64,000 nucleotides of DNA. Origin: Acorus gramineus. Lineage: Eukaryota; Streptophyta; Magnoliopsida; Acorales; Acoraceae. The position numbers and the translations under genes were made by a program. The stretch is taken from the NCBI GenBank assembly GCA_030737835.1, contig JAUJYN010000016.1, positions 2,271,001-2,335,000 on the forward strand, written 5' to 3'. Shown piece by piece: positions 53,815 through 64,000 of the stretch (within the stretch, counting starts at the first letter, position 1; every line of letters begins with the position of its first letter). Under the pieces are notes generated by a model. That model had not been told where the DNA came from. It saw only the letters and a list, made by a program, of their open reading frames with translations, and searched no databases.

Positions 53815-56800
53815 CATCTAAGAAGGGAAAAGATGCGGATACGCGTCACGCATGGCGTCCTCGAGCTCCAAAGTGGCCTCGGCACCGGAACGGTGCTGCC
53901 ATCGCACCTTGACCAGCTGGACGGTCTTGGTGCAGAGCCTCTTCTCGCGGCGGTCCAGGATCTCAATCGGCTGCTCGACGAATGACAAGTCCGGCTTGAA
54001 GACGAGGGCTCGAACGGGATGACGTGAGCAGATCGTGGACATAGCGCCTCAGCTGTGAGACATGGAAGACGTCATGGGCCTGAGCCAACTGTGGGGGCAG
54101 AGCTATGTGATAGGTCACCTCCCCAACTCGCTCGAGGATGAGGAACGGCTCAATGAAACGTGGACTCAGCTTGCCCCGCACACCGAAACGGAAGATGCCC
54201 TTCATCAGGGACACCTTCAGGAAGACATGGTCACCAACCTCGAAGACGAGCTCACGGCGACGACGGTCGGCGTAGCTCTTCTGACGACTCTGAGCGACTC
54301 GGATACGCTCGCGAATCGTCTTCACCATCTCTGAGGTCTGGTGAACGATCTCTGGTCCCTCCAACTGGCGCTCTCCGACCTCGTCCCAACACAAGGGGGA
54401 CTGCAGCTGCGGCCATAGAGCGCCTCGTAAGGAGCCATCCGGATACTTGAGTGGTAGCTGTTGTTGTAGGCAAACTCCACCAACGGAAGGTGCCTCTCCC
54501 AACTGCCCCCAAAATCGAGAACACAGGCTCGCAGCATATCCTCCAAGGTCTGGATCGTCCTCTCTGACTGGCCGTCCGTCTGCAGATGAAACGCTGTACT
54601 GAAGTGGAGGTTCGTACCAAGGGCGTGCTGGAGGCTACGCTAGAACCTCGAAGTAAAACGCGCGTCTCGATCGGAAATGATGCTGACGGAAGTACCATGG
54701 AGATGAACAATCTCTGAGACGAACAACTGCGCCAGGGTGTCCAGAGAATCGGTGAGTCGGATGGGGAGGAAATGAGCAGACTTCGTCAGCCGATCGACGA
54801 TCACCCAGATGGCATCGCGACCCGAACGTGACCTCGGCAAACCCGAGACGAAGTCCATGGTGATCTGCTCCCACTTCCACTGAGGAATCTCAATGGACTG
54901 CAGCTTCCCTGCAGGGCGCTGATGCTCCGACTTCACCTGCTGGCATACTAAGCATCGGGCAACGAAACGGGCAATATCCGTCTTCATCCCGCACCACCAG
55001 TAGCCACGACGAAGGCCCCTGTACATCTTCGTGCCACCAGGATGCACTGTGTACCTCGAACGATGGGCCTCGTCCAGAATCTTCTGCTTCAGCTCTGCGT
55101 CGTTAGGAATACAGACTCGACCTCTGAACCGCAGGATCCCGTCCTCGCGAATCTAGTAGTCCGGACGCTTGCCCCGAGCGACGCCCTCAGAGAGGACTAT
55201 AAAATGCGGATCCTGAGCCTGAGCCGTGCGGATATCGTCGAGAAGAACTGGCTGCACCACCAGCCTGGCCAAAAGCCACCCGCAGGAGTCTCTCGAACAC
55301 TGATCCAGCAAGTGGCCTCCTCCAGAAGCCTCCAACGACGGACAGCCATATGGGCGGCCATGCCCAAGGGCTGCCTACTGAGAGCATCTGCCACGACATT
55401 CGCCTTACCCGGATGGTAAGCGATGTCACAATCATAGTCCATCAGGAACTCGACCCAACGTCTCTGACGCATGTTGAGCTCCGGCTGGGACTGCAAATAT
55501 GTCAAGCTCTTATGATCAGTAAAGAGCTCGAACTCCTCGCCATAGAGGTAATGCCTCCACATCTTCAGCGCAAAGATGATCGCTGCCAACTCAAGGTCAT
55601 GGGTGGGGTAATTCTGCTCATGGGGCTTCAACTGACGTGACGCGTAAGCCACAACCTTACCGTGCTGCATCAGGACGCAACCCACACCCAACTGCGATGC
55701 ATCAAATTAAACTGTGAACCCACCACTCCCAGACAGAAGGGTAAGAACTGGCGCTGAGGTGAGCCTTCGCTTCAACTCCTGGAAGCTCTCCTCGCAGGAC
55801 GGGGACCACTCGAACCGGACATCCTTCCGAGTGAGGCGGGTAAGAGGAACGGCTATCTTCGAGAAACCCTCAACAAACCTCCTGTAATAACCCGCCAAGC
55901 CCAGGAAGCTCCAAATCTCTGTGGGGTTCGACGGTCGACGCCAATTCGACACGGAGAGCGTCTTCTCCGGGTCCACAGATATGCCCTCGCCGGAAATCAC
56001 ATGGCCCAGAAAGGCCATACGCTCCAACCAGAACTCGCACTTGCTGAACTTGGCGAACAACTGATGTCTGGCCAAAGTCTCCAAGACAGTGCGGAGATGG
56101 TGAGCGTGCTCCTCAAGACTCCTCGAGTACACCAATATGTCATCGATGAATACTACCACAAAGGAGTCGAGGAAGGGCCGAAACACCTGGTTCATCAGAT
56201 CCATGAAGGCCGCCGGCGCATTCGTCAACCCGAACGGCAGTACTCTGAACTCGTAGTGCCCATACCGGGTACGAAAGGCCGTCTTCAGAATGTCTGACTC
56301 CCGGATCTTCAGCTGATAGTAGCCCGAGCGGAGATCGATCTTGGAAAAGACATGCGCTCCCTGGAGCTGGTCAAACAGATCATCAATCCGCGGCAAGGGG
56401 TACTTGTTCTTCACTGTCCGCTTGTTCAGCTGCCTGTAATCGATACAAAGCCGCAGCGAACCGTCCTTCTTTCGGACGAACAGAACAGGGGCTCCCCACG
56501 GAGAAACACTCGGACGTGCGAAGCCCTTCTCCAGCAACTCCTCCAACTGCTCCTTGAGCACCCTCAGCTCTGCAGGGGCCATCCGGTACGGAGCTCTCAA
56601 AATCGGCTCGGTCCCCGGAATCAGATTTATCTCAAACTCGATCGCGCGATCCGGCGGTAATCCTGAAAGATCATCGGGGAAAACCTCGGGATACTCTGCC
56701 ACGACCGGAGTCTGACTGATATCTGCCTGCAGCGGTGCATCCTCCTGAGCAATGTACGCCAGAAAGCCCTCGCATCCTCCCTGAAGGAGTCTCCACGCCT

Positions 56801-57491
56801 GCATGGACGACACGAACCCCAAAGGGGCTACGTCACGATCACCCACGAACTGGAAAGACCTCTGACCCGGAAGGTGGAAAGACACCGACTTGGCAAAACA
56901 GTCGATGCTGGCGTGACTAGCTGCAAGCCAATCCATTCCCAGGATGGCATCAAAGTCCGTCATAGCGAGCTCCACCAACTCCACTGGAAACTCATGCTCC
57001 GCAACCACCACCGTACACCCTCGGTACACAGAACGGAGGAGAATACGGTCTCCTACGGGCAATGATATCTCCAAGATAGCATCTAAAGGAGCGGACGCCA
57101 TGCCCATCCGTCTCGCAAAAGCGGGAGACACGAACGAGTGTGTGGCTCCGGAATCAAACAACACATATGCAGGGAGCTGGGAGATCTGAACAATACCTCG
57201 GACCACGCTGCCTGATGCCTGAGCCTCCTCTGCCGAAAGCGCTGCCACTCGACCCTGAACAAACTGCGGCTGAGGAGCAGGGGCACGCCTCGCCGGCTGC
57301 GCTGGCTGCCTCCTCTGGTCAGCTCGGCCACCCTGTGGCTGCTGCTGCTGACGCTGAGGCTGCTGCTGTGGCTGGCGCTGAGGCTGCTGTGGCTGCTGCT
57401 GCGGAGGCAGCACTTGGGGTCGGCCAGCATCTGGGCAATTATACAAGATATGCCCGATGCGCTGACAGTGGTAACAGCGCCGCGTCTCTGG
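53815..57491 (-). pseudogene. Element C pol (zinc knuckle to chromodomain, broken)
   Basis: Order on the minus strand: HISYNC-like zinc knuckle (reads HILYNC), Gln-rich linker, [11 protein letters not shown] protease, [18 protein letters not shown] and FIDDILVYS (RT), then TAA at 55707-55709 in the first RNase H strand, [11 protein letters not shown] and [10 protein letters not shown] (RNase H). A one-base loss follows near 55280 and a TAG at 55153-55155. Next come the [11 protein letters not shown] zinc domain and DDE integrase with a TAG after RDARFTSRF, then a shift near 54405. VFEVGDHVFLKVS and LSPRFIEPFLI (integrase C-terminus) follow, and after further shifts the chromodomain-like [16 protein letters not shown]. 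It supplies the RT block and chromodomain that the 42-46 kb copy lacks. Confidence 0.85.
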
Positions 57492-58589
57492 TCATCTGGA
57501 CTGGACTGGCACTATCGCGATGGGTGCTGGACCTCGCGCTGGCACCACATCTGCTGGAGGAGAGGCAGCCGCTAACTGATCAAAGCGGGGCCTCTTCTTC
57601 TTGCGCTGTCCCTGGTCCTGGCTCCTGGGTGGCCTCTGGTCTGCCGAAGGGGTCGAAACCCTCACGAGGATCCCGAGGTCTCGCTCGACTGTCTTCGCCC
57701 GCGACACCAAGTCTGAGTACCTCGTGAATGCCTGGGAGGTGACATGCACCTGAATGGCGCTGCTGAGACCAAGCTCAAAACGACGGCACCTCGTCTCCTC
57801 GTCCATCACCAAGGCTGGAGCGAATCTGGACACCCTCGTGAAGCGCGTGGAGTAGTCAACGACAGACATAGAGCCCTGCGTCAGCTGCTCAAACTCCTGC
57901 ATCACTATCTGGCGCGTAGAGAACGGGAAGTACTCCTCCAGGAAATACCTCCAGAATCCTGCCCATGAAAGCTGCTCCACTCCCTCCGGGATGTCCACTG
58001 ATCTAGTAGCCCACCAGTCGGCGGCGCTACCCTTCAGCATAAAGGTGGCCAGGGAGACTCGCTGACGATCGGTGCAAAGCATGGTCGAGAAGATCGTATC
58101 CACCTCCATCAACCAGCGCTCTGGGGCAAGGGGATCCACCGTTTGGCCAAGGAACTCGGGAGGGTTGAGCTTCAGAAAGGCAGCAAGGCCGCTCTGCTGC
58201 ACTCGCGCTGCAGCCTCTAGCTCTACCTCCCTCTCCTGGCGATCCTGAACTCTCACCGCCGGAATCACCACAGGGACTGGGGGTACGTCGGGTACCACAG
58301 GCGGATCTGCCACCAAGGGGACCTGTGGAACTGCATCACGGGCCGCCCTCAGCTCCTGAATCTCTCGTGCTTGCTCTACCAACACTCTGGTCTGGGCTTC
58401 CAGTGCCCTTGTCTGAGTCTCCACCAAATCCGCTATCCGCGCGAACGCGCGCTCCCAGGCAGGAGGCTCCTGCGCCGATCCTGGCCTCACAGCCGTGGAC
58501 TCTCCAGTAGCATCCTCGCCTCTGGTAGAGTCGGAAACCTCCAAAGGTCGAGAGGGACCACGTCCGTGCCGTCCTCTGCGAGGAGGCAT
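57492..58589 (-). pseudogene. Element C gag
   Basis: An open frame of 365 codons: MPPRRGRHGRGPSRPLEV, a coiled region (ARIADLVETQTRALEAQ), the core FLKLNPPEFLGQT, FMLKGSAADWWATRS and QGSMSVVDYSTR, then a basic KKKRPRFDQ tail. It ends in TGA at 57492-57494, one codon before the PET-R leading to the zinc knuckle. This is the same position as the TGA at 36238 in element B. Gag alone would be translatable, although pol is dead. Confidence 0.8.
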
Positions 58590-58691
58590 ATCAGCAACCT
58601 AAGAAAACCAGACACTAGGATCAGAATACTCATATAGAAATCCTAGGACTCATCTCTACGAAAAAGAAGACAATTGGCTCTGACAGGACCA

Positions 58692-58704
58692 GGCTCTGAT
58701 ACCA
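58692..58704 (-). other. Primer-binding site of element C
   Basis: TGGTATCAGAGCC on the minus strand, five bases inside the 5' LTR edge at 58710. Confidence 0.8.
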
Positions 58705-58709
58705 ACTTT

Positions 58710-61602
58710 TGTCACGCCCCAGGGCGGCCGTCCCGGGACGCGGCAAGTGTATACATGATATCAGCAGTCTATACAGGAGATCAATAAAATACTCTAAACA
58801 ACAACTAAAATGACAACACAGACGAAAGCAAGGCTGACATGATATATACACAGATAGCGGAGCTAAAAGACTGAGTCTGTAATTCAAAAACATACTACAG
58901 ACTCGATACATAATCAACTGTCCTGTGAGAGCCAATATACACACATACATCCAAATAATATACAAACAGTCCCAAGCACGGAAATATATACATACAATCA
59001 AAAGAAAGGATGTTGATGGCCTCTAATACTCGCGGGACGTGGCGCTGCTCCGCTACTGATGAAGTCTCTCGAGGAGCTCCTCCTTCTGGTCCGACTCAGT
59101 GATAACTGTGGAAAAATATATATGCGAGGGGTGAGCCACACGCTCAGTGAATAGCACAACCCATGCATCACAATTTATATTAACCACAAATAAATAATCA
59201 AGCCTCAAAGTGGCAGGAACTACACAATCCAGTGGGTCGCTACATCGCCGACCCACCACACCCTCACCCTCACCCCTCAATATGGTGACATAGGATATTG
59301 GGACTGACTAGGCTGTTAATCACCCTTGGTCCATCGATAGTCTCTCCTCCACTCCGTAGGCCGCTTGGCCACTCCCACATTCAGCACAGTCCGAATCCAA
59401 AATCAAGAGGTACCTACTGATGGGAGCCCTCTCACGGGACGGCCTTTCTAACGCTGGGGAAGTCTCTATACGGATCCAACGAAGGGAATAAAATAGTCTA
59501 TCCATACGCATACGATCCACTCGGATCCGCCGACAACACATCTCAACAACTCTAATGTCATGAATTCTTCAGAATTCCTCCAGGGCGCATAACCAAGATG
59601 CGGGGAACATATATGATAATAATGAGGAAAAGAAACCTTGGGAGGGCAACCTGAGGTCCCGATATAGGACATCCCGACAACCAAACAAGGAACACGGAGT
59701 ACCCTAGCCCGGGTCTCAATGTTGACCTCGCAAGGCCCCCTTAATATTCCCCAAGGCATACTAATAGACATATGCTCGCATTTAATTTAATAAATTAAAC
59801 TAATAGGACGCATGCATAGGTCGAGGCTTTCCTAGCATGATAACAAGGTGACAGGATGCATGGCTCTTACACATATCTTAAGGGTGCAAGTCCCTATCAT
59901 ACAAAGTCTAGGGTAGCATGCATACTACATATTAATCATGCTTGCATGGATTACATATTACACAAGTTAATATTAACCATGGTGCCCCAGGGGAGGACGG
60001 TATACGCCCAAGTGCATATAGCGCCTCCCAACTGGGTTGGATTGTACCACTCACTAATAACCGGGTCGTCGCGCGACCGTCCGTCAAGATCTGCAAGACA
60101 GGGTAATCAACTCGGTGAGTAAAATAAACAAATACCACAAAAATACACTAAAAATACACAACACTCGGACAAGCGTACATACGGCCTGTACGCCCGCGAG
60201 CCCGAGCACCCCGACTCACTCCCGAACCCCCGGGCAGCCGTACGCACGGCCACCCGCCCCGAGCGCACAGCCGAGCCCTGGCCCGCGCGCCCAGCGCACT
60301 GCCGAGCCCCCTGCCCGCACGCCCAGACACTCTGCCAAGCCCCCCCCCCCGGGTGCACCGCGAGCTCACTGTGCCCCAGCGCAGCAACCAGCGCGCACAC
60401 CCGCACGCCCTGCGCCCCAACGCCTCACCCCGCGCACACCCAGCGCGCACCACCGGCTGCGCCTCTGCGCAGCGCTCCGTGCGCACGCCTCCGCACGGCC
60501 CCCTGCGTGCAGCACCCGCACGCGGCCCCGCGCGCACGGCACGGACTGCGCCTCTGCGCAACGCTCCGCGTGCACTCCCTCGCACGGCGCCCAGCGCGCA
60601 GCACCTGCACACCCTGCTCAACCCGAGCGCACGCCGCGCGCACGCCCGCGCGCACGCGCGCGTGCCCTGCCAGCATGCCCGACAGTGCCCTGCCCTGCTT
60701 GCGCTGCCTGCTTGCCCGCCTGCGCTGCTTGCGCTGCTAGCCTACCCGAGACAACCCTACCACCTCCCCGACGGCCACCAATGGCCTCCAACCGCCACCA
60801 ACAGCCAAAATCACCCTCCTAACATGCATCTAAACATGGAAAGAAAGGAAAGAAACCTCACCCAAGGAAGGAAAGGAAGATCGGGTGCTCCTCGCGCACC
60901 GAAACACCTCCTCCAAGGCCACCACCACCAAGATCTCTTTCAGCCTTCAAAGTGGCTGAAATCAGAGGAGAAAAGAGGGCATTAGAGGGGGTCACACTTG
61001 AGGGAACTCGAATCCGAGACCACCGGAAGGTAGATCGGGAGCTCACCTATCTTTTCTCTTCTTAGGGTTTTTGGTTTCAAGCACCCTAGCTAGGTCTAAA
61101 TGTGGATTTAAAGAGAGGAGGAGAGAGAAATTTGGGTGGAGAAGATGATGAATAGTGGGGGGAGATATTTTAGCTTCACTTATAAGTCAACACTCACTTA
61201 GATTAGGTTAAATCGGGATTAGGGAGGATTAAGATTAGGCTTAAGTGTGGTTTGACCCTAGTCAACCCAACCACACTAAAATCCAAACCAATTTGACCAA
61301 GTCATGGGGCCCACTTTGACCAAGTCAAGTCTCCCAATGACTTCTCGCTCGGTCAAAACCCGGATACGCTTCAGAACTGTAAAATTCTGAAACGTTACCG
61401 GAATTCAATGAAATTTTCGTGAGTGGCTTGGAATGGCACCAGGACACATAATATGCAGTTAGATTTTCAATCGGAGTCCTCTAACTCAGGATGATAGCTA
61501 ACAGTCCAAAATTTTAGCGGTTCCGATCGAAAAACGAAAAAATAAAAAAACTGCCAGAATGTCCCAATGGTTATCAGAAGGCTAAGTGACACATATATAA
61601 CA
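58710..61602 (-). mobile_element. Element C 5' LTR
   Basis: Complete, 2893 bp, from TGTTATATATGTGTCAC at 61602 to GGGGCGTGACA at 58710 on the minus strand. The GC-rich core is at about 60190-60740. It has one copy of the GGGGCCTTGCGA module (around 59625-59740) and the 36-nt segment at 60055-60090. Confidence 0.88.
60055..60090 (-). other. 36-nt putative micro-exon in element C LTR
   Basis: On the minus strand, CTTGCAG precedes 60090 and GTGAGTGG follows 60055. Length and borders are conserved with the plus-strand LTRs. Confidence 0.45.
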
Positions 61603-62057
61603 TGTGAAATTCAGACCGTTCAACCCGGATGAGTCGTAGGTTTATGATATAGGCGACTGAAACCGATCGAACACATTCAAAACACAGGCATGTGAAATTC
61701 AGACCGTTCGACCCGAATCAGTCATATGTTTATGGTATGGGCGACTGAAACAGGTCGAACACTTTCAAAACACAGGCATGTGAAATTCAGACCGTTCGAC
61801 CTGAATGAGTCGTAGGTTTATGGTATGGGCGACTGAAATTGGTCGAACACATTCGAAACACAGGCATGTGAAATTCAGACCGTTCGACCTGAATGAGTCG
61901 TAGGGTTACGGTATGGGCGACTGAAACCGGTCGAACACCTTCAAAACACAGGCTTGTGAAATTCAGACCGTTCGACCCGAATCAGTCATATGTTTATGGT
62001 ATGGGCGACTGAAACCGGTCGAACACTTTCAAAACACAGGCATGTGAAATTTAGACT
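61603..62057 (+). repeat. 88-bp tandem array, right part (five units)
   Basis: Units start at 61618, 61706, 61794, 61882 and 61970, again exactly 88 bp apart, preceded by the last 15 bases of a unit. It ends at 62057, precisely at a unit boundary, where a further LTR begins. Variants of single units recur on both sides of element C, which supports one array before insertion. Confidence 0.85.
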
Positions 62058-64000
62058 TGTCACGCCCCAGGCGTCCCCGAGACGTGGCAAAGATGAAATA
62101 TCAGCTATCAATACCTGAGGTCAATAAAGACTCCAACAACAATACACAAGGCGGCAAAGCAAGATAATGATAACTGACTGAAAAGCGGAAGCATAATATT
62201 ATAAACAATGTCTGTAAATCAAAACATTATTACAGACACGAATACACAATCACTGTCCTGTGAGAGCCAAGTCTAGACCAAAGAAAATACAACATGTGCC
62301 ACATGCACGATTTACAAAGCATAAAATGACTCTAGGAATGCTGACAGCCTCGCACTCACCATCCGCCGGAAGAACGCTCCACGCCCATAAGACCACGCCA
62401 CAGGAAAGCTCCAGCTCCACGCCCAACACTGCCCCTGAAAAGAAACAGTATGCGAGGGGTGAGCTACAAGCTCAGTGAGTGGCTGGAAACCAATCACCAT
62501 ACTACAGTTCAATACATAATCAATTTCCTTTCAAGGAAAAACATGGGTGGAAACCCATGGATAACTGGGTCACGCGGCGGCGCGACCAACCTCACCCCCA
62601 CCGTCACTCCCGGAGGGAGTCTTTTGGGACTTATGGGGAGAGACCATACCGTCGGACGAAGAGACCCGAATTTACTGGTCTAGAGACCATACTGTTGGTC
62701 GAAGAGACCCGGATTTACTGGTCTACTCAACACTACTGGATCATCTACATCTAGATAATTGCTCAAACGATGCCTTTAAACATCGATACAAGACCGGACC
62801 CAACAACTATGGGAACGGTCGAACAACGAATGGGTCACGCGGCGATGTGTCTTCACCTCATCCCTACCCTCACTCCAGAAGCGAGACTATTAGGACTTTT
62901 GGAAGAGGCTTAGACTACTCTACACCCTTGGTCCACCGGTAGCCTCTCCCGCGTAGCCTCTACCTGGTATACACCCACTATCAGTACTCTTCCGAACACG
63001 TCGGTGGTACCTACGGATGGGAGCCCTCTGTCAGGACAACTGTAATCGCCGGGAAGTCCCTACTCGGATCTAACAAAGGGGAGAACGATTCCCACGCCCG
63101 CAACATCATTCGTTAACCCTCTCCCGGGTAGTATCTACAACCCGATCTCCTCAACTCACCGCTCTACACCCTTGGTCCGCCAGTAGCCCTTTCCCACTCT
63201 CGTGGCCTCCACCTAGTCCACTCCCACCATCTGTACTGTCCGATACATCGGAGGCACCTACGGACGGGAGCCCCTGTCAGGTACAGCCAACGTCGGGGAG
63301 TTCCTACATCTGATCCAACGAAGGGGAGAACGATCCCATGTTCGCAAAGCGAAACCCAATGGAAAACAACTACTCTCGATACTCACTTATCGAGATATCA
63401 AAACACAGGCATAACAACAACCAACACACTCATATTAACCTTAAAGTAGTCATAGTCCCTATACGGGAGTAACTACACAAGTTAGAGGGTCGTAACATCG
63501 CCGACCCATCCCACGCTCACCCTTTAGGAGTGTCATGGGCCTTTTCAGACTAGACCGCTCTCCACCCCTGGTCCACCCGGTAGCCTCTCCCACACTCCGT
63601 AGCCTCTACCTGGTATACTCCCACGATCAGCACTGTCCGACGCATCGGAGGTACCTACATAGAAATTTACTAGAAATACCAAATACTCGGACAAGCATGC
63701 ATACGGACTCGCACGCATGCGAGCACGCACGTACGCACGCGAGTCCGAGTGCCCCGACACCTACCTGAACCCTCGGGCAGCCACACTCATGGGCCCCCGC
63801 ACGCGCACGCGCCCCAGCACCCTCAGCGCACTGCCGCGCGCCTGCCCGCGCTCCCAGACACGCTGTCGCCGGCGCGTACCTGCGCGCACTGCGCCCCAGC
63901 GCAGCACCCTGCGTGCACGCCCCAGCACACGCACGCACGCGCACTGGTCCCCAGCCCCGCGCCCAGGCGCACTGCTCCGCGCGCGCTCCGCTCGCGCTCG
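62058..64000 (-). mobile_element. Chromovirus LTR D, divergent, cut by window end
   Basis: Starts with TGTCACGCCCCAGGC, the family's 3' terminus in reverse. It diverges from the other LTRs and holds three copies of a block with CCCTTGGTCC/CCCCTGGTCC, GTAGCC and GGTACCTACGGATGGGAGCC-like parts (around 62930, 63165 and 63560). Near 63659 it jumps from the GGAGGTACCTAC region straight to GAAATTTACTAGAAATACC, losing about 600 bp relative to LTR 1. A GC-rich core follows from about 63700 to the window end. Its blocks match the filler inside element B. Confidence 0.75.

Larger units (their letters stand above)
52417..61602 (-). mobile_element. Element C: chromovirus inserted in the 88-bp array
   Basis: Minus-strand member of the same family, 9.2 kb. 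It has a 5' LTR (58710-61602), primer site, gag, pol with all domains, polypurine tract, and a 3' LTR shortened to 52417-53769. The left end is lost through a 4-bp CCGT match between the array and the LTR, so no target duplication remains. Gene order is complete, but there are at least three stops and four frameshifts in pol. Confidence 0.85.

Noticed and set aside
57140-57727. Plus-strand 195-codon frame across element C gag/pol
   Set aside because: It is a shadow of the minus-strand gag and Gln-rich linker, which carry recognisable domains.
52063-62057. CRISPR-like array
   Set aside because: The units are head-to-tail 88-bp tandem copies with no unique spacers, in a plant nuclear context.

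Overview
The window looks like a transposon-dense piece of a flowering-plant nuclear genome. It has GT-AG spliced exons of a plant-specific photoreceptor family, plant-type Ty3/gypsy chromoviruses with initiator-Met primer sites, plant L1-type LINEs, MULEs and MITEs. It shows no bacterial operons, CRISPR arrays or recognisable tRNA/rRNA genes. I cannot name the species.

Left third (about 2.8-27 kb). Four short minus-strand exons (26551-26440, 22616-22430, 11452-11306, 7375-7294) join in phase to give 176 codons. They match the N-terminal part of the UV-B photoreceptor UVR8 (RCC1-type beta-propeller). The rest of the gene is not recognised and would lie left of the window, so the gene spans more than 19 kb. 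Its introns carry three MITE-like elements with TAA/TTA-type flanks, a 497-bp foldback MULE-type MITE with a 9-bp target duplication (in or near intron 4), scrambled LINE pieces, an internally deleted LINE with a 12-15 bp target duplication, a second LINE tail on the other strand, and a pol-less gypsy element nested in an older gag remnant.

Middle third (27.3-48.9 kb). A 21.6-kb nest of one large chromovirus family (Tekay/Del-like; LTRs about 2.6-3.1 kb) is bounded by the perfect 5-bp duplication CCAAG. Its order is LTR, deleted gag, LTR, nearly complete gag-pol, rearranged LTR. The middle LTR is itself split by a second, 8.9-kb defective element (32011-40917) with near-matching 5-bp flanks ATGTT/ATGCT.

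Right third (48.9-64 kb). A TAA-flanked MITE, a MULE transposase-like gene broken by a G homopolymer, and an 88-bp tandem repeat whose unit can fold into a hairpin. The repeat array is interrupted by a third chromovirus copy on the minus strand (about 52417-61602) and abuts another LTR of the family (62058 to the window end). A further LTR fills 1-2760.

The LTRs are unusual. They contain TATA signals, a strongly CpG/GC-rich core, a 36-nt segment framed by good splice signals in every copy examined, and a GGGTGA tract. The long Arg/Ala-rich reading frames over the GC cores are composition artefacts. No chromovirus copy has an intact polyprotein. The deletions repeatedly use 4-8 bp microhomology.
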